The notes below the pieces were generated by a model, which saw nothing but the letters and a program-made list of their open reading frames with translations, was not told where the DNA came from and searched no databases. This document shows positions 8,601 to 17,900 of a stretch of DNA of 39,808 nt, piece by piece. Origin of the DNA: Thermoplasmatota archaeon (GTDB taxonomy: Archaea > Thermoplasmatota > JAKEGO01 > JANQNJ01). Location of the stretch: positions 1 through 39,808 of the forward strand of contig JANQNJ010000160.1 in assembly GCA_028279645.1 (NCBI GenBank), written 5' to 3'. Made by a program: the position numbers and the translations under genes. Each line of letters opens with the position of its first letter. Position 1 is the first letter of the stretch.

Positions 8601-11600
8601 GATATGCATGCAGGTCCGATGAACACCTTCGAGGACAACTCGATTACTGGATGGACCACCTACGCTGTGGACAATGAGATCACGGACACTCTGGACGCTT
8701 CAGGTAACTGGTGGGGGTCCTACAACTATGCTACCGTCGGCAACGGCATGAACGGTAATGTGGACTACACACCGTGGCTCCGCTCAGGAACGGACACCGA
8801 TAGTGGAACGATGGGCTTCCAGGGCGATTTCACCAGCCTCCATGTGGACGATGACAGCGACCAGACGGGAGCAATGGACATAATCGAGGAAGGCATCGAC
8901 ATGGTGACGGCGAGCACGGTGTACATCTCACCTGGCACATATTCAGAGGATGTGTCCATCGATAAGGCTTTGACGCTCAATGGGCCCGGGACCGCTACTG
9001 GTACATTAACTGGCCAGATCACCGTTACAGCAAGCAGCGTTACGATCCGAAGCTTTACCCTTGAGGTCGATTCTAACGAGGTCGGTATCAATATCGACTC
9101 CTCGGGAGGAGCACTCGGCACCTTCCTGATACAGAACATCATCTTCGATATGGACACTAGTCCGGTGGTGGGCATCTACGTTGGCGGTGGTGCGACTAAC
9201 GAGGTATCTGATATCGATATCAGGTCCTGTACCTTCAATGGACCCACGAACAAGATATGCAACCCGTTCAAGGTCGGCGGAGGCTTTGGCGCACCATTGA
9301 GCACTCCGATCGATAACCTTGATTTCATCGACAACGAGGTAAACTACGGCTCGATCCCATTGAACCTGGAGGACGCGAATCTGAACGACCTTCTCTTCGA
9401 CAACAATACCTTCCGCAACACGGATGGCCTGATCTATATCTGGGGAGACAGCAGCCCGACAGGTGTTATCAGCAACTTCGTGTTCACCTCGAACGATGCT
9501 GACAGTACGAACTCATACGGAGTGGCCTTCGGATATCCATCAGGGACGTTCACGGCATCCAACTTCGGTACCGGGAATCTGATCGCCTACAACGATCTTG
9601 ATAGCATTCCAGGTGCATACGGGATGGAGACCGTGACGAACTACATGGGATCCTCCGTCCTCAAGACCGAAAAGAACTACTGGGGGACGACAGACGAAAC
9701 GGATCTGGTCGACCTTATCGTGAGCCCAACAACCGTTGACTACAGTCCATGGTACGACGGCACGTTCACCACTAAGTACTGGGCGGACGTTGTTGCTCCG
9801 ACTACGACCAAGACCGTCACAGGACCCAAGTACGGTGTCGATGACGCCTACGTACGATCGAACACCACCTTCTCATTGAGTGGAGATGACGGCAATGGCA
9901 CAGGCGTCGACGCAATCTGGTATCGTATCAAGTACGGGACCTGGGGTCCATGGACAGAATATTCCGGAACTTTCTCCTTGACAAGCGGTGAGGGAGAGTA
10001 CGAGATCGAGTTCAATGCCACTGACAACATGGGAAATGTCGAAACAACACAGAGCCAGACCCACACGGTCGACGACACCGCCCCAACGGTTGACATAGGC
10101 GGACCATACAGTGGTGACGAAGCAAGTGCCATTAACTTGGATGCTAGCGGTTCATCGGACTCGGGCAGCGGGATCATGTCCTACCAGTGGGACCTTGACG
10201 AAGGCGGCGCTTTCGATGACGACACGGGTAGCACGATCAGCGAGACATGGGATGTGGACGGTTCATATACGGTCGGTGTGAAGGTCAAGGACAACCTTGG
10301 TAACTATGCCACCGATACGGTCGGTGTCACCGTGAACAACGTCGCACCTACTGCCGATGCCGGAGGTCCCTACGAGATCGACGAGGGCGATGACGTCGAC
10401 CTCGACGCATCCGGAAGCAGCGATCCTGCAGATGCCCTGACCTATGCCTGGGACATCGACGACGACGGGCAGTTCGATGATGCAACAGGTGAGACACCGA
10501 CGGTGAGCTGGGCGACCCTTGATTCTTTAGGCCTGAACGACGGCACACACACGATAGAGGTCAAGGTCAGCGATGATGATACCTTCACGACCGATACTGC
10601 AGACTTGACCATCAACAACGTCGAACCCACGATCGGCCTCGACTCTCCCACTGGCGGTGAGCAGTGGGCCGGAACCCATGACATCGAGTGGACCGCGACC
10701 GACGACGGCGATACGCTTACCATCGACATCGACTACTGGGACGGCTCCGGCTGGTCCTCCATAGCCACCGGCGAGGAAAACGACGGCAGCTATTCGTGGG
10801 ACACCAAGACCGAATTGGACAACGATGAGGCCAAGATTCGCGTGACCGCGGATGATGGCACAACGACCGTCGACGATGAGTCCGGCTCGTTCTTCGAGAT
10901 CGACAACACGAAACCGACGACCACCGACGATTACGTCAGCACCTGGCACGACGAGGATGTCACGATAACACTGACGCCTTCGGACACTGGTGTCGGGGTC
11001 GACTTCACCTGGTACAGGATTGACGGCGGCGACTGGCAGACCGGTACCACCATTGATGTGACCGGCGACGGATCGCATACTGTTGACTACGGCAGCACCG
11101 ACCTCGTGGGCAACAATGAGTCGGCGAATCAGATCATCGTGCTCATCGACACCACCGCTCCGGAACTGAAGGTCTACTACCAGAACAAGAAGATCAAGTT
11201 CGAGGGCTCAGACAATCTGGACAGCGCACCTGATTTCGCACTACTCAGCAAGTTCGGTAAGAACAGGGTCTACAAGATCACCGACCACGCGGGTAACACC
11301 GCTACGGTCAAGCTGAGATACAACAAACAGAGCATCGCCGGCTGGAAGATCAAGACCGTTCGATTGAAGTGGATCTCGTACAACGACGGCCCGCAGCAGA
11401 GCTTCGCCGATGGGACCTTCAGGGTTCAGTTCAAGAAATCTGGAGGTAGCATCAAGACGCTGAAGCAGTATATCTCCGGTGGCACCTTCTGGCTTGACGG
11501 GAAATACCGACAATCCCTTGCGGTGACGAAAATGAAGATATTCGACGGCACTCTGACCGTGGATATACACGCGGGCCTGAAAGTGGGGGAGATGCTCACG

Positions 11601-11633
11601 AACGCCGGTATGGTGGACTACAACGTGCCTTAG
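5670..11633 (+). CDS. Secreted beta-helix, Ig-like and PKD surface protein (gene 2)
   Basis: 1987 aa. A signal peptide covers about residues 1-33 (basic start, then a hydrophobic run, then SASGA). Three right-handed parallel beta-helix domains follow, at about 34-462, 463-1057 and 1058-1375. Each opens with a VDT or VDDD strand and a PGTY/AGTY/DGTY-type turn, and each ends in a cap with W-W-G or Y-W-G then VDY.PW. Next come one cysteine-less Ig-like unit of the gene 3/4 kind (1376-1470), two PKD domains (1471-1650), the SPTGGEQW domain (1651-1746), the TTTDDY domain (1747-1829) and the shared C-terminal domain (1830-1987). Helices of this NosD/PbH1 type commonly bind or process polysaccharides; no catalytic residues can be assigned here. 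The architecture joins the gene 1 end to the repeat type of genes 3 and 4, so it bridges the family. Confidence 0.95.
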   Translation: MRDANSSKSAMKLIVLALLGIFVLMALGSASGADIYVDTTGSDTTGDGSSGNPYATIQKGVDEASDGDTINIADGTYTEDVEIDGYGLIFSGESEAGTIVQAGATAPGSTNVFYIDTASTGYDFEFHNMTIRNGLYGIRSKEGNIEVYHCTFYHNGWDGTGRDSDPSQTEMADLWASSNTTSGGAFRLEDSSNTKILDCTVYDNLRGARLQDTSTGKVTGNTIYGNIDSGLYMASSTYTIAAGCDDVVIKNNTIYENNNNGLLLIGGHNFDVYDNEIYDNWNTGVQSWMTGELTLVNNEITGNSIYQYNGLGLLGDSYGGIDFQGSSNANEDIQAGAAFLIDMRKNVVADNNAGRYTYATGFTINNKMDDVGTKTATIKNNVFSGHEVDIWLEDHADYVAITGNSFSDATEFGVDNDDTGVEVDAENNWWGAGDGPSGEGAGSGVAVSTDVDYDPYTAAPSTVWVDDDYTATDAGGHTWGYDAFATIQGGLDVISDNATVTVAAGTYTEYVQIFNDGVTLDGAGIDQTILDLDGVEPYNQFAFQPSGYSVGGILISGYNQDDGKTYGVTVQDLTVQDAGLNSGTSWTGARDDDSNGDGDVNGISAVAAYYTTIDNVKVDGATKHGVHFDRPVTSTHSARWHCKDGSVTDSTFTNNDNSGIYFGFFHGDATITGNTVDDNFKNGIFLAGSKKDKGDNVKKYATGTINNNDVDGNSANEGSNGGIFVKAYSTDITVYENTVTGHNLWSESFGIMTGYAENTGTDIYDNTVTGNMRAIIAFYGASGGSIYGNTITTDSGTYDTGQAAIKMDGVSGFDVYNNDLSSLSGVGIMFNNWGDWAGVPGSNNNSIYQNTIDEPMFAGIYLKEDARYNTFTNNVITSVASDTFSHNHDWGTHDGANDASVLTDSTQSWTTDYFVGWTLENDDDGSSGTVTANTATTITATLSGGTEDDWDTGDSWDLWFDVTRQCGIYLEGGDSSSDMHAGPMNTFEDNSITGWTTYAVDNEITDTLDASGNWWGSYNYATVGNGMNGNVDYTPWLRSGTDTDSGTMGFQGDFTSLHVDDDSDQTGAMDIIEEGIDMVTASTVYISPGTYSEDVSIDKALTLNGPGTATGTLTGQITVTASSVTIRSFTLEVDSNEVGINIDSSGGALGTFLIQNIIFDMDTSPVVGIYVGGGATNEVSDIDIRSCTFNGPTNKICNPFKVGGGFGAPLSTPIDNLDFIDNEVNYGSIPLNLEDANLNDLLFDNNTFRNTDGLIYIWGDSSPTGVISNFVFTSNDADSTNSYGVAFGYPSGTFTASNFGTGNLIAYNDLDSIPGAYGMETVTNYMGSSVLKTEKNYWGTTDETDLVDLIVSPTTVDYSPWYDGTFTTKYWADVVAPTTTKTVTGPKYGVDDAYVRSNTTFSLSGDDGNGTGVDAIWYRIKYGTWGPWTEYSGTFSLTSGEGEYEIEFNATDNMGNVETTQSQTHTVDDTAPTVDIGGPYSGDEASAINLDASGSSDSGSGIMSYQWDLDEGGAFDDDTGSTISETWDVDGSYTVGVKVKDNLGNYATDTVGVTVNNVAPTADAGGPYEIDEGDDVDLDASGSSDPADALTYAWDIDDDGQFDDATGETPTVSWATLDSLGLNDGTHTIEVKVSDDDTFTTDTADLTINNVEPTIGLDSPTGGEQWAGTHDIEWTATDDGDTLTIDIDYWDGSGWSSIATGEENDGSYSWDTKTELDNDEAKIRVTADDGTTTVDDESGSFFEIDNTKPTTTDDYVSTWHDEDVTITLTPSDTGVGVDFTWYRIDGGDWQTGTTIDVTGDGSHTVDYGSTDLVGNNESANQIIVLIDTTAPELKVYYQNKKIKFEGSDNLDSAPDFALLSKFGKNRVYKITDHAGNTATVKLRYNKQSIAGWKIKTVRLKWISYNDGPQQSFADGTFRVQFKKSGGSIKTLKQYISGGTFWLDGKYRQSLAVTKMKIFDGTLTVDIHAGLKVGEMLTNAGMVDYNVP
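11157..11630 (+). other. Shared C-terminal domain, copy in gene 2
   Basis: 158 aa, very close to the gene 1 copy (KFGKNRVYK, DHAGNTAT, SYNDG.QQSF, VTKMKIFDG, final VDYNVP). It follows the same two preceding domains as in gene 1. Confidence 0.8.
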
Positions 11634-11668
11634 GGGCCCTGGCCCGAGCGAACCTAGATTGAATATCT

Positions 11669-11706
11669 CAGGGGGAACACTGGTTCCCCCTGCCTTTTCC
11701 TTTTAT
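11669..11706 (+). terminator. Hairpin plus T-rich terminator after gene 2
   Basis: A perfect 10-bp stem, CAGGGGGAAC (11669-11678) with GTTCCCCCTG (11683-11692), closes an ACTG loop and is followed by CCTTTTCCTTTTAT. It begins 36 bases after the stop codon. Confidence 0.85.
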
Positions 11707-11743
11707 AACGATACAGCCAGCGGTAGTTTCTATCTTGATAAGG

Positions 11744-11796
11744 GTCCTGATCAGGACGTTATCATACGGATATTTTGGATGTTATCCTACGGATAT
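11744..11796 (+). promoter_or_regulatory. Operator-like palindrome and direct repeats upstream of gene 3
   Basis: A perfect 14-bp palindrome, GTCCTGATCAGGAC (11744-11757), abuts GTTATCATACGGATAT (11758-11773). That sequence recurs at 11781-11796 as GTTATCCTACGGATAT (15 of 16 identical, 23 bp apart). The second copy is itself a dyad, TATCC-TAC-GGATA. The cluster ends 14 bp before the TATA-like box, the usual place for an activator or a TFB-region regulator. No regulator gene is in the window. Confidence 0.5.
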
Positions 11797-11810
11797 CATG
11801 GTGAATAAAC

Positions 11811-11851
11811 TATTAATATCCATAAATCGGTACAATTGTTGACGGTAGGAC
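11811..11851 (+). promoter_or_regulatory. Promoter and leader element of gene 3
   Basis: TATTAATA (11811-11818), AATCGGTACAA (11825-11835) and GGTAGGAC (11844-11851). Offsets from the box are +14 and +33, exactly as before gene 4. Transcription would begin near 11840, giving a leader of about 80 bases. Confidence 0.65.
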
Positions 11852-11906
11852 GGTCCGGGAAGACCTTGGTCAGGTTGGCGACCAGTCCATCTGTTATCCG
11901 GAAAAC

Positions 11907-11913
11907 GAGGTGA
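11907..11913 (+). promoter_or_regulatory. Ribosome binding site of gene 3
   Basis: GAGGTGA, with a 6-base spacer to ATG 11920. Confidence 0.85.
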
Positions 11914-11919
11914 CATCTC

Positions 11920-14900
11920 ATGCGCGACAGGTCTGTTTCATTAGGTATAGTAATCGGGGCTCTATTTGTAATAGCGATCTTCCTCTTTCTGGCCACGGCC
12001 ACGGAGGAAGCTAGCGGCATCATCGCAACCAAGACGATCGGAGACCCGAAGTATGACGACGGCGATATCGTCTGGGTCACTGACCAGACTGAGTTCAATC
12101 TGACAACAGGCAATCCAGACCATTACATCCAGTACAGGGTCTGGTACAACGGGACCTGGTCTGAATGGATCAATTATACCGAGAACTTCACTCTGGACGG
12201 TGAATGTCTCCATGAGCTGGAATGGAGAGCTTCGGAGTTCTACGGCCAGTGGCATGAGATCCAGAACCAGACCCACTTCGTCGACAGCACCCCGCCGATC
12301 ACCGAGAAATACGTAGGCTTGCCGTACTACCTCGATTCGGAGACCAATGTCACCTGGGTCACCAACGAGACGAAGTTCGAGCTCGATCCCCACGATGACG
12401 GATGCGAAGGAGGCGTCGGTATGAACGAGACCTGGTACCGGATATGGTACAACGGGAACTGGACCGGTTGGACCTTCTACAACTATACAAATCCCAATGA
12501 GAACTTCACCCTCGACGGCGAATGCATCCACTATATCGAGTATTACTCAACAGACCTGCTCGGTAATATGGAAACGATCAATAATCAGACGGATTACGTC
12601 GATCTCACTCCCCCGGAGAGCTTTAAGGTCATAATCGGCCCGCAGCTCAATCAGACCATGGCGAACGAGACCACCAACTGGGTCTCCAGCAAGACGGTCC
12701 TGAACATCACGGCCGAGGATCACGGATGCGAGGGCGGCTCGGGGATCGATCACGTGTCTTATAGGATATGGTGGCGCGGCAAATGGAGCGATTGGTACAA
12801 GGAGACCGGATATGGTGGAACCACCCCCACCGGACCCGGTAACGGGTTCAGCTTCGATGTAACCCTTATCGGTGAGTGCAAGCATGTCATCGAATGGTAT
12901 ACAGAGGATCGGGTAGGCCATGTCAGTCCGACCTACAATCAGACCCACTATGTCGACAACAAGGGCCCCATTGTCAACAAGACCATCGGGGAACCGAAGT
13001 ACTGGATGGGTCTCGAGGCCAAGTACGAGGACTCATTCGTCAACGGCACGTACGTAATACCTTTCGATGAAAAACAGGGCGACATCCTTCATGCGTTCGG
13101 CTTCGTCCAGAAGGTCCTCGAGACCGGCCATGCATACCGCGTGATCGAAAGGCCGAATGCCACATTGTACACCAACCTGACGCCACAGGGCGCAGTCTAT
13201 ACCGGAGGTCCGATCCTCGTTCCATGGTATTATGGCTCCGAGGTCGGCGCCGCGATCCAGATGTTTCCGAACGTGACGGTCCTCAGCCTTACCCAGACCT
13301 TCTCCTGGCAGAACATGCTTCGCCTCGGGAAGGCTACGGAGATCCTGATCATCAACGGGACGTGGGGACATACATATGAATGTCTGGATAGCCTCGGGAT
13401 ACCTTATGACATCGTGGAGAGATCCGAATACGAGGACAATCCGATGATGGCCTATGGATACGACCTCATTGTGATCGATTGTCCCGGCTGGGGGTTCGAA
13501 ACGATCCCTTACGACGTCGCGACCATCCTTGAGGATTTCGCGTACAGGGGCGGCGAGCTGATGTTCAACGACATCTCGCTGCTGGATATGGAGGTGCTCT
13601 TCCCGGAGTACGTTGAAGTGGAAGGCAACGTGGATACCGTCCACAACTTCACCTTCCACTATACCGACGAGTTCCCGGGACAGTATCATGGCCGAACCGT
13701 ACTCGATATCTATACAATGGGCGGCGGCAACATCATCAGCCAGGCCCTGCATAATGATGTGAAGATAATGCTCGATACGGATGACTATCCCTACTTCACC
13801 GGGAGCGGATATGCCATTGGCGCCGCATACTGGCAGTATGGGGAGGGTATAGTCGAGGGGTTCGCATATCACCCCCAGGAACAGACGCCTGCCTATGGCT
13901 GCAGCAACGACTCGTACAATCTGAGCTGCATCTTCTACGGCAACAAGTTCATCCATGCGGCCATCGAGAAGGGGCACTGGGAGGTCAACCTTTCCACCGA
14001 GATCAACCTCACTGCATACGACATCGGATGCGAGGGCGGTGTCGGCGTGGACCAGTTCGAGTACAGGGTCTACTGGAATGGCTCATGGTCAAACTGGACC
14101 CTCTACGACGGGAACTTCACGTTCACGGAGGAGTGCTACCATATACTCGAGGTCAATGTTTCCGATAAGCTTGGCAACTGGAGGATCCACAATCAGACCA
14201 TGACAGTGGACGAGACCCCACCGGTCACGCAGAAGATCATCGGCACTCCTCAGTATGGCGAAGGGATGTGGGTGACCGAGGAGACGATGTTCACACTGAC
14301 CGCGACCGACGAGGGATGCGACGAGGGCGGGGTCGGTGTGAACGCCACCTACTATCGCATCTGGTACAACGGTTCCTGGTCCAACTGGACCGTTTACAGC
14401 CAACCGTTCTACCTCGTTGGCGAGTGCATCCATCACATCGAATTCTACTCGGTGGACAACCTCGGTAACGTGGAGATGATCACCAACCAGACGCACTACG
14501 TCGACATCACGGCACCCGTGGTCAACAAATCGTTCGATGGTCCTACCTACGGACAGGACGACCTCTGGGTCACTCAGAACACCGATATCTATCTTATCGG
14601 CACGGACAAGGGATGCATGGGCGGCGTCGGTATGGATAAGGTCTGGTACCGTATCTGGTGGAACGGGTCCTGGTCCTCTTGGACCGAGTACGAGGGTATG
14701 TTCAATTTCACCGAGGACTGCTTCCACTATCTTGAATGGTACGGCGTCGATCTTCTGGGGAACCAGGGAGAGGTCCTCAACCAGACCCACTATGTCGACA
14801 CTGAGGGGCCCACCGTCGATAAATGGTTCGACGGGCCTACCTCCGGCAGCGGCGACCTTTGGCTCACCCAAGGAACTCACGTCTTCCTGAACGCCACCGA

Positions 14901-17900
14901 TATCGGCTGTATGGACGGCGTTGGGGTCGACGTCATCTATTACAGGACCTGGTGGAACGGTTCATGGTCCTCCTGGATAGAGTACGATCGGTGGTTCTCG
15001 TTCTCGGAGGATTGCCTCCACTACCTCGAATGGTACAGCATCGATCTCCTCGGGAACATCGGCCGGACCATGAACCAGACCCACTATGTCGATACTGTCG
15101 CACCCGAGACACACAAGACCATAACCGGCGATCAGTATGGCGAGGATTCTCTGTGGATCGACGACGAGAACTACTTCTATCTCAATGCAACCGACTACGG
15201 CTGTGAAGGCGGAGTAGGGGTCAATATGACCTATTACCGCGTCTGGTACAATGGGTCCTGGTCCGCATGGCTGGAGTATGAGCAGGGCTTCTTCCTCTAT
15301 GGTGAATGCGTCCACTACCTCGAGTGGTACTCGGTGGACTGGCTGGGGAACACGGAGCAGGTGCAGAACCAGACACACTATCTCGATCTGACCGCTCCTT
15401 CCACCACCAAGGGAATAGGCTCTCCGAAATATGACGATGGGAACGTGACCTGGGTAACGAACAATACACAGTTCTGGCTCAATGCCACCGATGATGGTTG
15501 CATGGACGGCGTAGGCGTCAACCACACATGGTATCGTATCTGGTGGAACGGCTCCTGGACCAGCTGGATCGAGTATGAAGGATCCTTCACGTTCGACGAG
15601 GACTGCACCCACATTCTTGAATGGTATTCGGAGGATATGCTTGGTAACGCCGAGCAGGTCCACAACCAGACGCATTACGTGGACTCTACCAAGCCGACGA
15701 TCCTCAATAGAGGATTTGTTGGATACGGGTATTACAAAGGTGAATCTTTCTGGTGTGAGGATGGTTACCGTAGAACGTTAGAATCGACAGATCGAGGGTG
15801 CAACAACGGGGTCGGCATCAATATCACCGCTTGGCGCATGTGGTACAACGGCTCATGGAGCAATTGGACCTACTACAATGGATTCGCCTATTTCAACGTG
15901 AACCTCACCGGTGAATGCACCCATGTGCTCGAGGTAAAGGCCATGGACCATCTGGAACTGTGGAGCGATGTCTACAACGAGACCTTCTTCGTGGATGTCA
16001 CTCCGCCCGTTACAACCAAGACGATCATAGGCACCCAGTACGATGACGGCAATGTGATATGGGTCACCGAGAGCACCGAGTTCAACCTGTCCGCGACCGA
16101 CTACGGATGCGGTGGTGGTGCTGGTGTTGGCAAGACGTGGTATAACGGATCAGAACTTCGAGAGATCTGTTATCGTATCTGGTACGACGGTAACTGGACG
16201 AGCTGGATGGTATACAACGGTACGTTCACGCTGAAGGGCGAGTGCGAACATATCATCGAATGGTATGCCGTTGACTGGGTCAACAACACCGAGGAGACCC
16301 ATAATCAGACCCACTACGTCGATCTGACAGCTCCCAGTTCACTGAAGACGATCACGGGCCCTGGAGTCGAGGGTTACACATGGGTATCGAACCAGACGGA
16401 GTTCAACCTGACCTCGACCGATAACGGCTGCATGGGCGGCGTCGGCGTCGATGTGATCAAATACCGCATCTGGTACGACGGTAGGTGGTCCAGCTGGACA
16501 GATTACGACGGCAACTTCACCATGGACGGTGACTGTATCCATCACCTGCAATGGTATGCAGTGGACCTGCTTGGAAATCAGGAGCAGATCAACAACCAGA
16601 CGCACTATGTCGATATCACTGGCCCGGAGATCAACAAGACCTTCGAGGGACCGACCTACGGCCAGGACGACCTATGGATCACCAAGTATACGGTCATCTA
16701 CCTTTCCGGCTCTGACCTGGGCTGCATGGGCGGTGCTGGTCTTGAGGAGATCTATTACAGGTTCTGGTGGAACGGGTCCTGGACCCAGTGGCGGCTGTTC
16801 GAGGAATCGATCAATTTCACTGAGGACTGCGTTCACTATCTTGAGTGGTACGGTGTCGATGCCCTGGGGAACGAGGGCGAGATCAAGAACCAGACCCACT
16901 ACGTCGATACGGAAGCTCCTGTTGTGATCAAGGAGTTCTCAGGCCCCACCTATGGCCAGGACGACCTCTGGGTCTCCTACTGGACGGATATCTATCTAAA
17001 TGGTACAGATAAGGGATGCATGGGTGGCGTAGGCATGAACAAGGTCTGGTACCGTATCTGGTGGAACGGCTCTTGGTCCTCCTGGACCGAGTACGACGGT
17101 TACTTCTTCTTCGATGAGGATTGCGTCCATTACCTAGAGTGGTACGGTGTGGACCTCCTGGGGAACCAGGGAGAGGTCCTGAACCAGACGCACTATGTCG
17201 ACACGGAAGGACCGTCTGTCGACAAGTGGTTCGGCGGCCCGACCTATGGCCAGGACGACCTCTGGCTCACCCAGGGAACGGACATCTACCTTAACGCCAC
17301 CGATATCGGCTGTATGGACGGCGTCGGCGTTGATGAGATATGGTACCGCATCTGGTGGAACGGTTCCTGGTCGAACTGGACCCTGTTCGAGGAATACTTC
17401 TGGTTCGATGAGGACTGCATGCACTACCTCGAATGGTACGCTATCGATCTGCTGGGGAACACTGGCGAGACCATGAACCAGACCCACTATGTCGACACGG
17501 TGGCCCCGACCACGAGCAAATCGTTCTCAGGAGCCTCCTATGGTCAGGACTTCCTTTGGATCTCCGAGGACCATTACTTCTTCCTCAATGCTTCGGATGA
17601 CGGATGCGACGGTGGTGTTGGTGTGAACGTTACCTGGTATCGTGTCTGGTATAATGGGACCTGGAGCCAGTGGATGGAGCATCAAGATGGGTTCTGGCTC
17701 ATCAGTGAATGCGTCCACTATCTCGAATGGTACTCAGTGGATTGGCTCGGCAATGAAGAGCAAGTTAACAACCAGACGCATTATCTCGATGCGACTGCAC
17801 CGAACACGACCAAGGGTATCGGAGCACCTCAATATGATGACGGCGAGGTCATATGGGTGACCAATGAGACCCAGTTCTGGCTGAACGCCACCGACGAGGG

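Noticed and set aside
13450-13500. Active glutamine amidotransferase site
   Set aside because: The Cys lies in D-C-P-G-W and not in the usual G-x-C-x-G elbow, and no His-Glu pair can be assigned from sequence alone, so no enzyme activity is claimed.
13033-13977. Minus-strand open frame of 314 codons
   Set aside because: It is antisense to the inserted alpha/beta domain, which is conserved with gene 4; it is low-complexity and has no ribosome site. It is a shadow of the codon bias.
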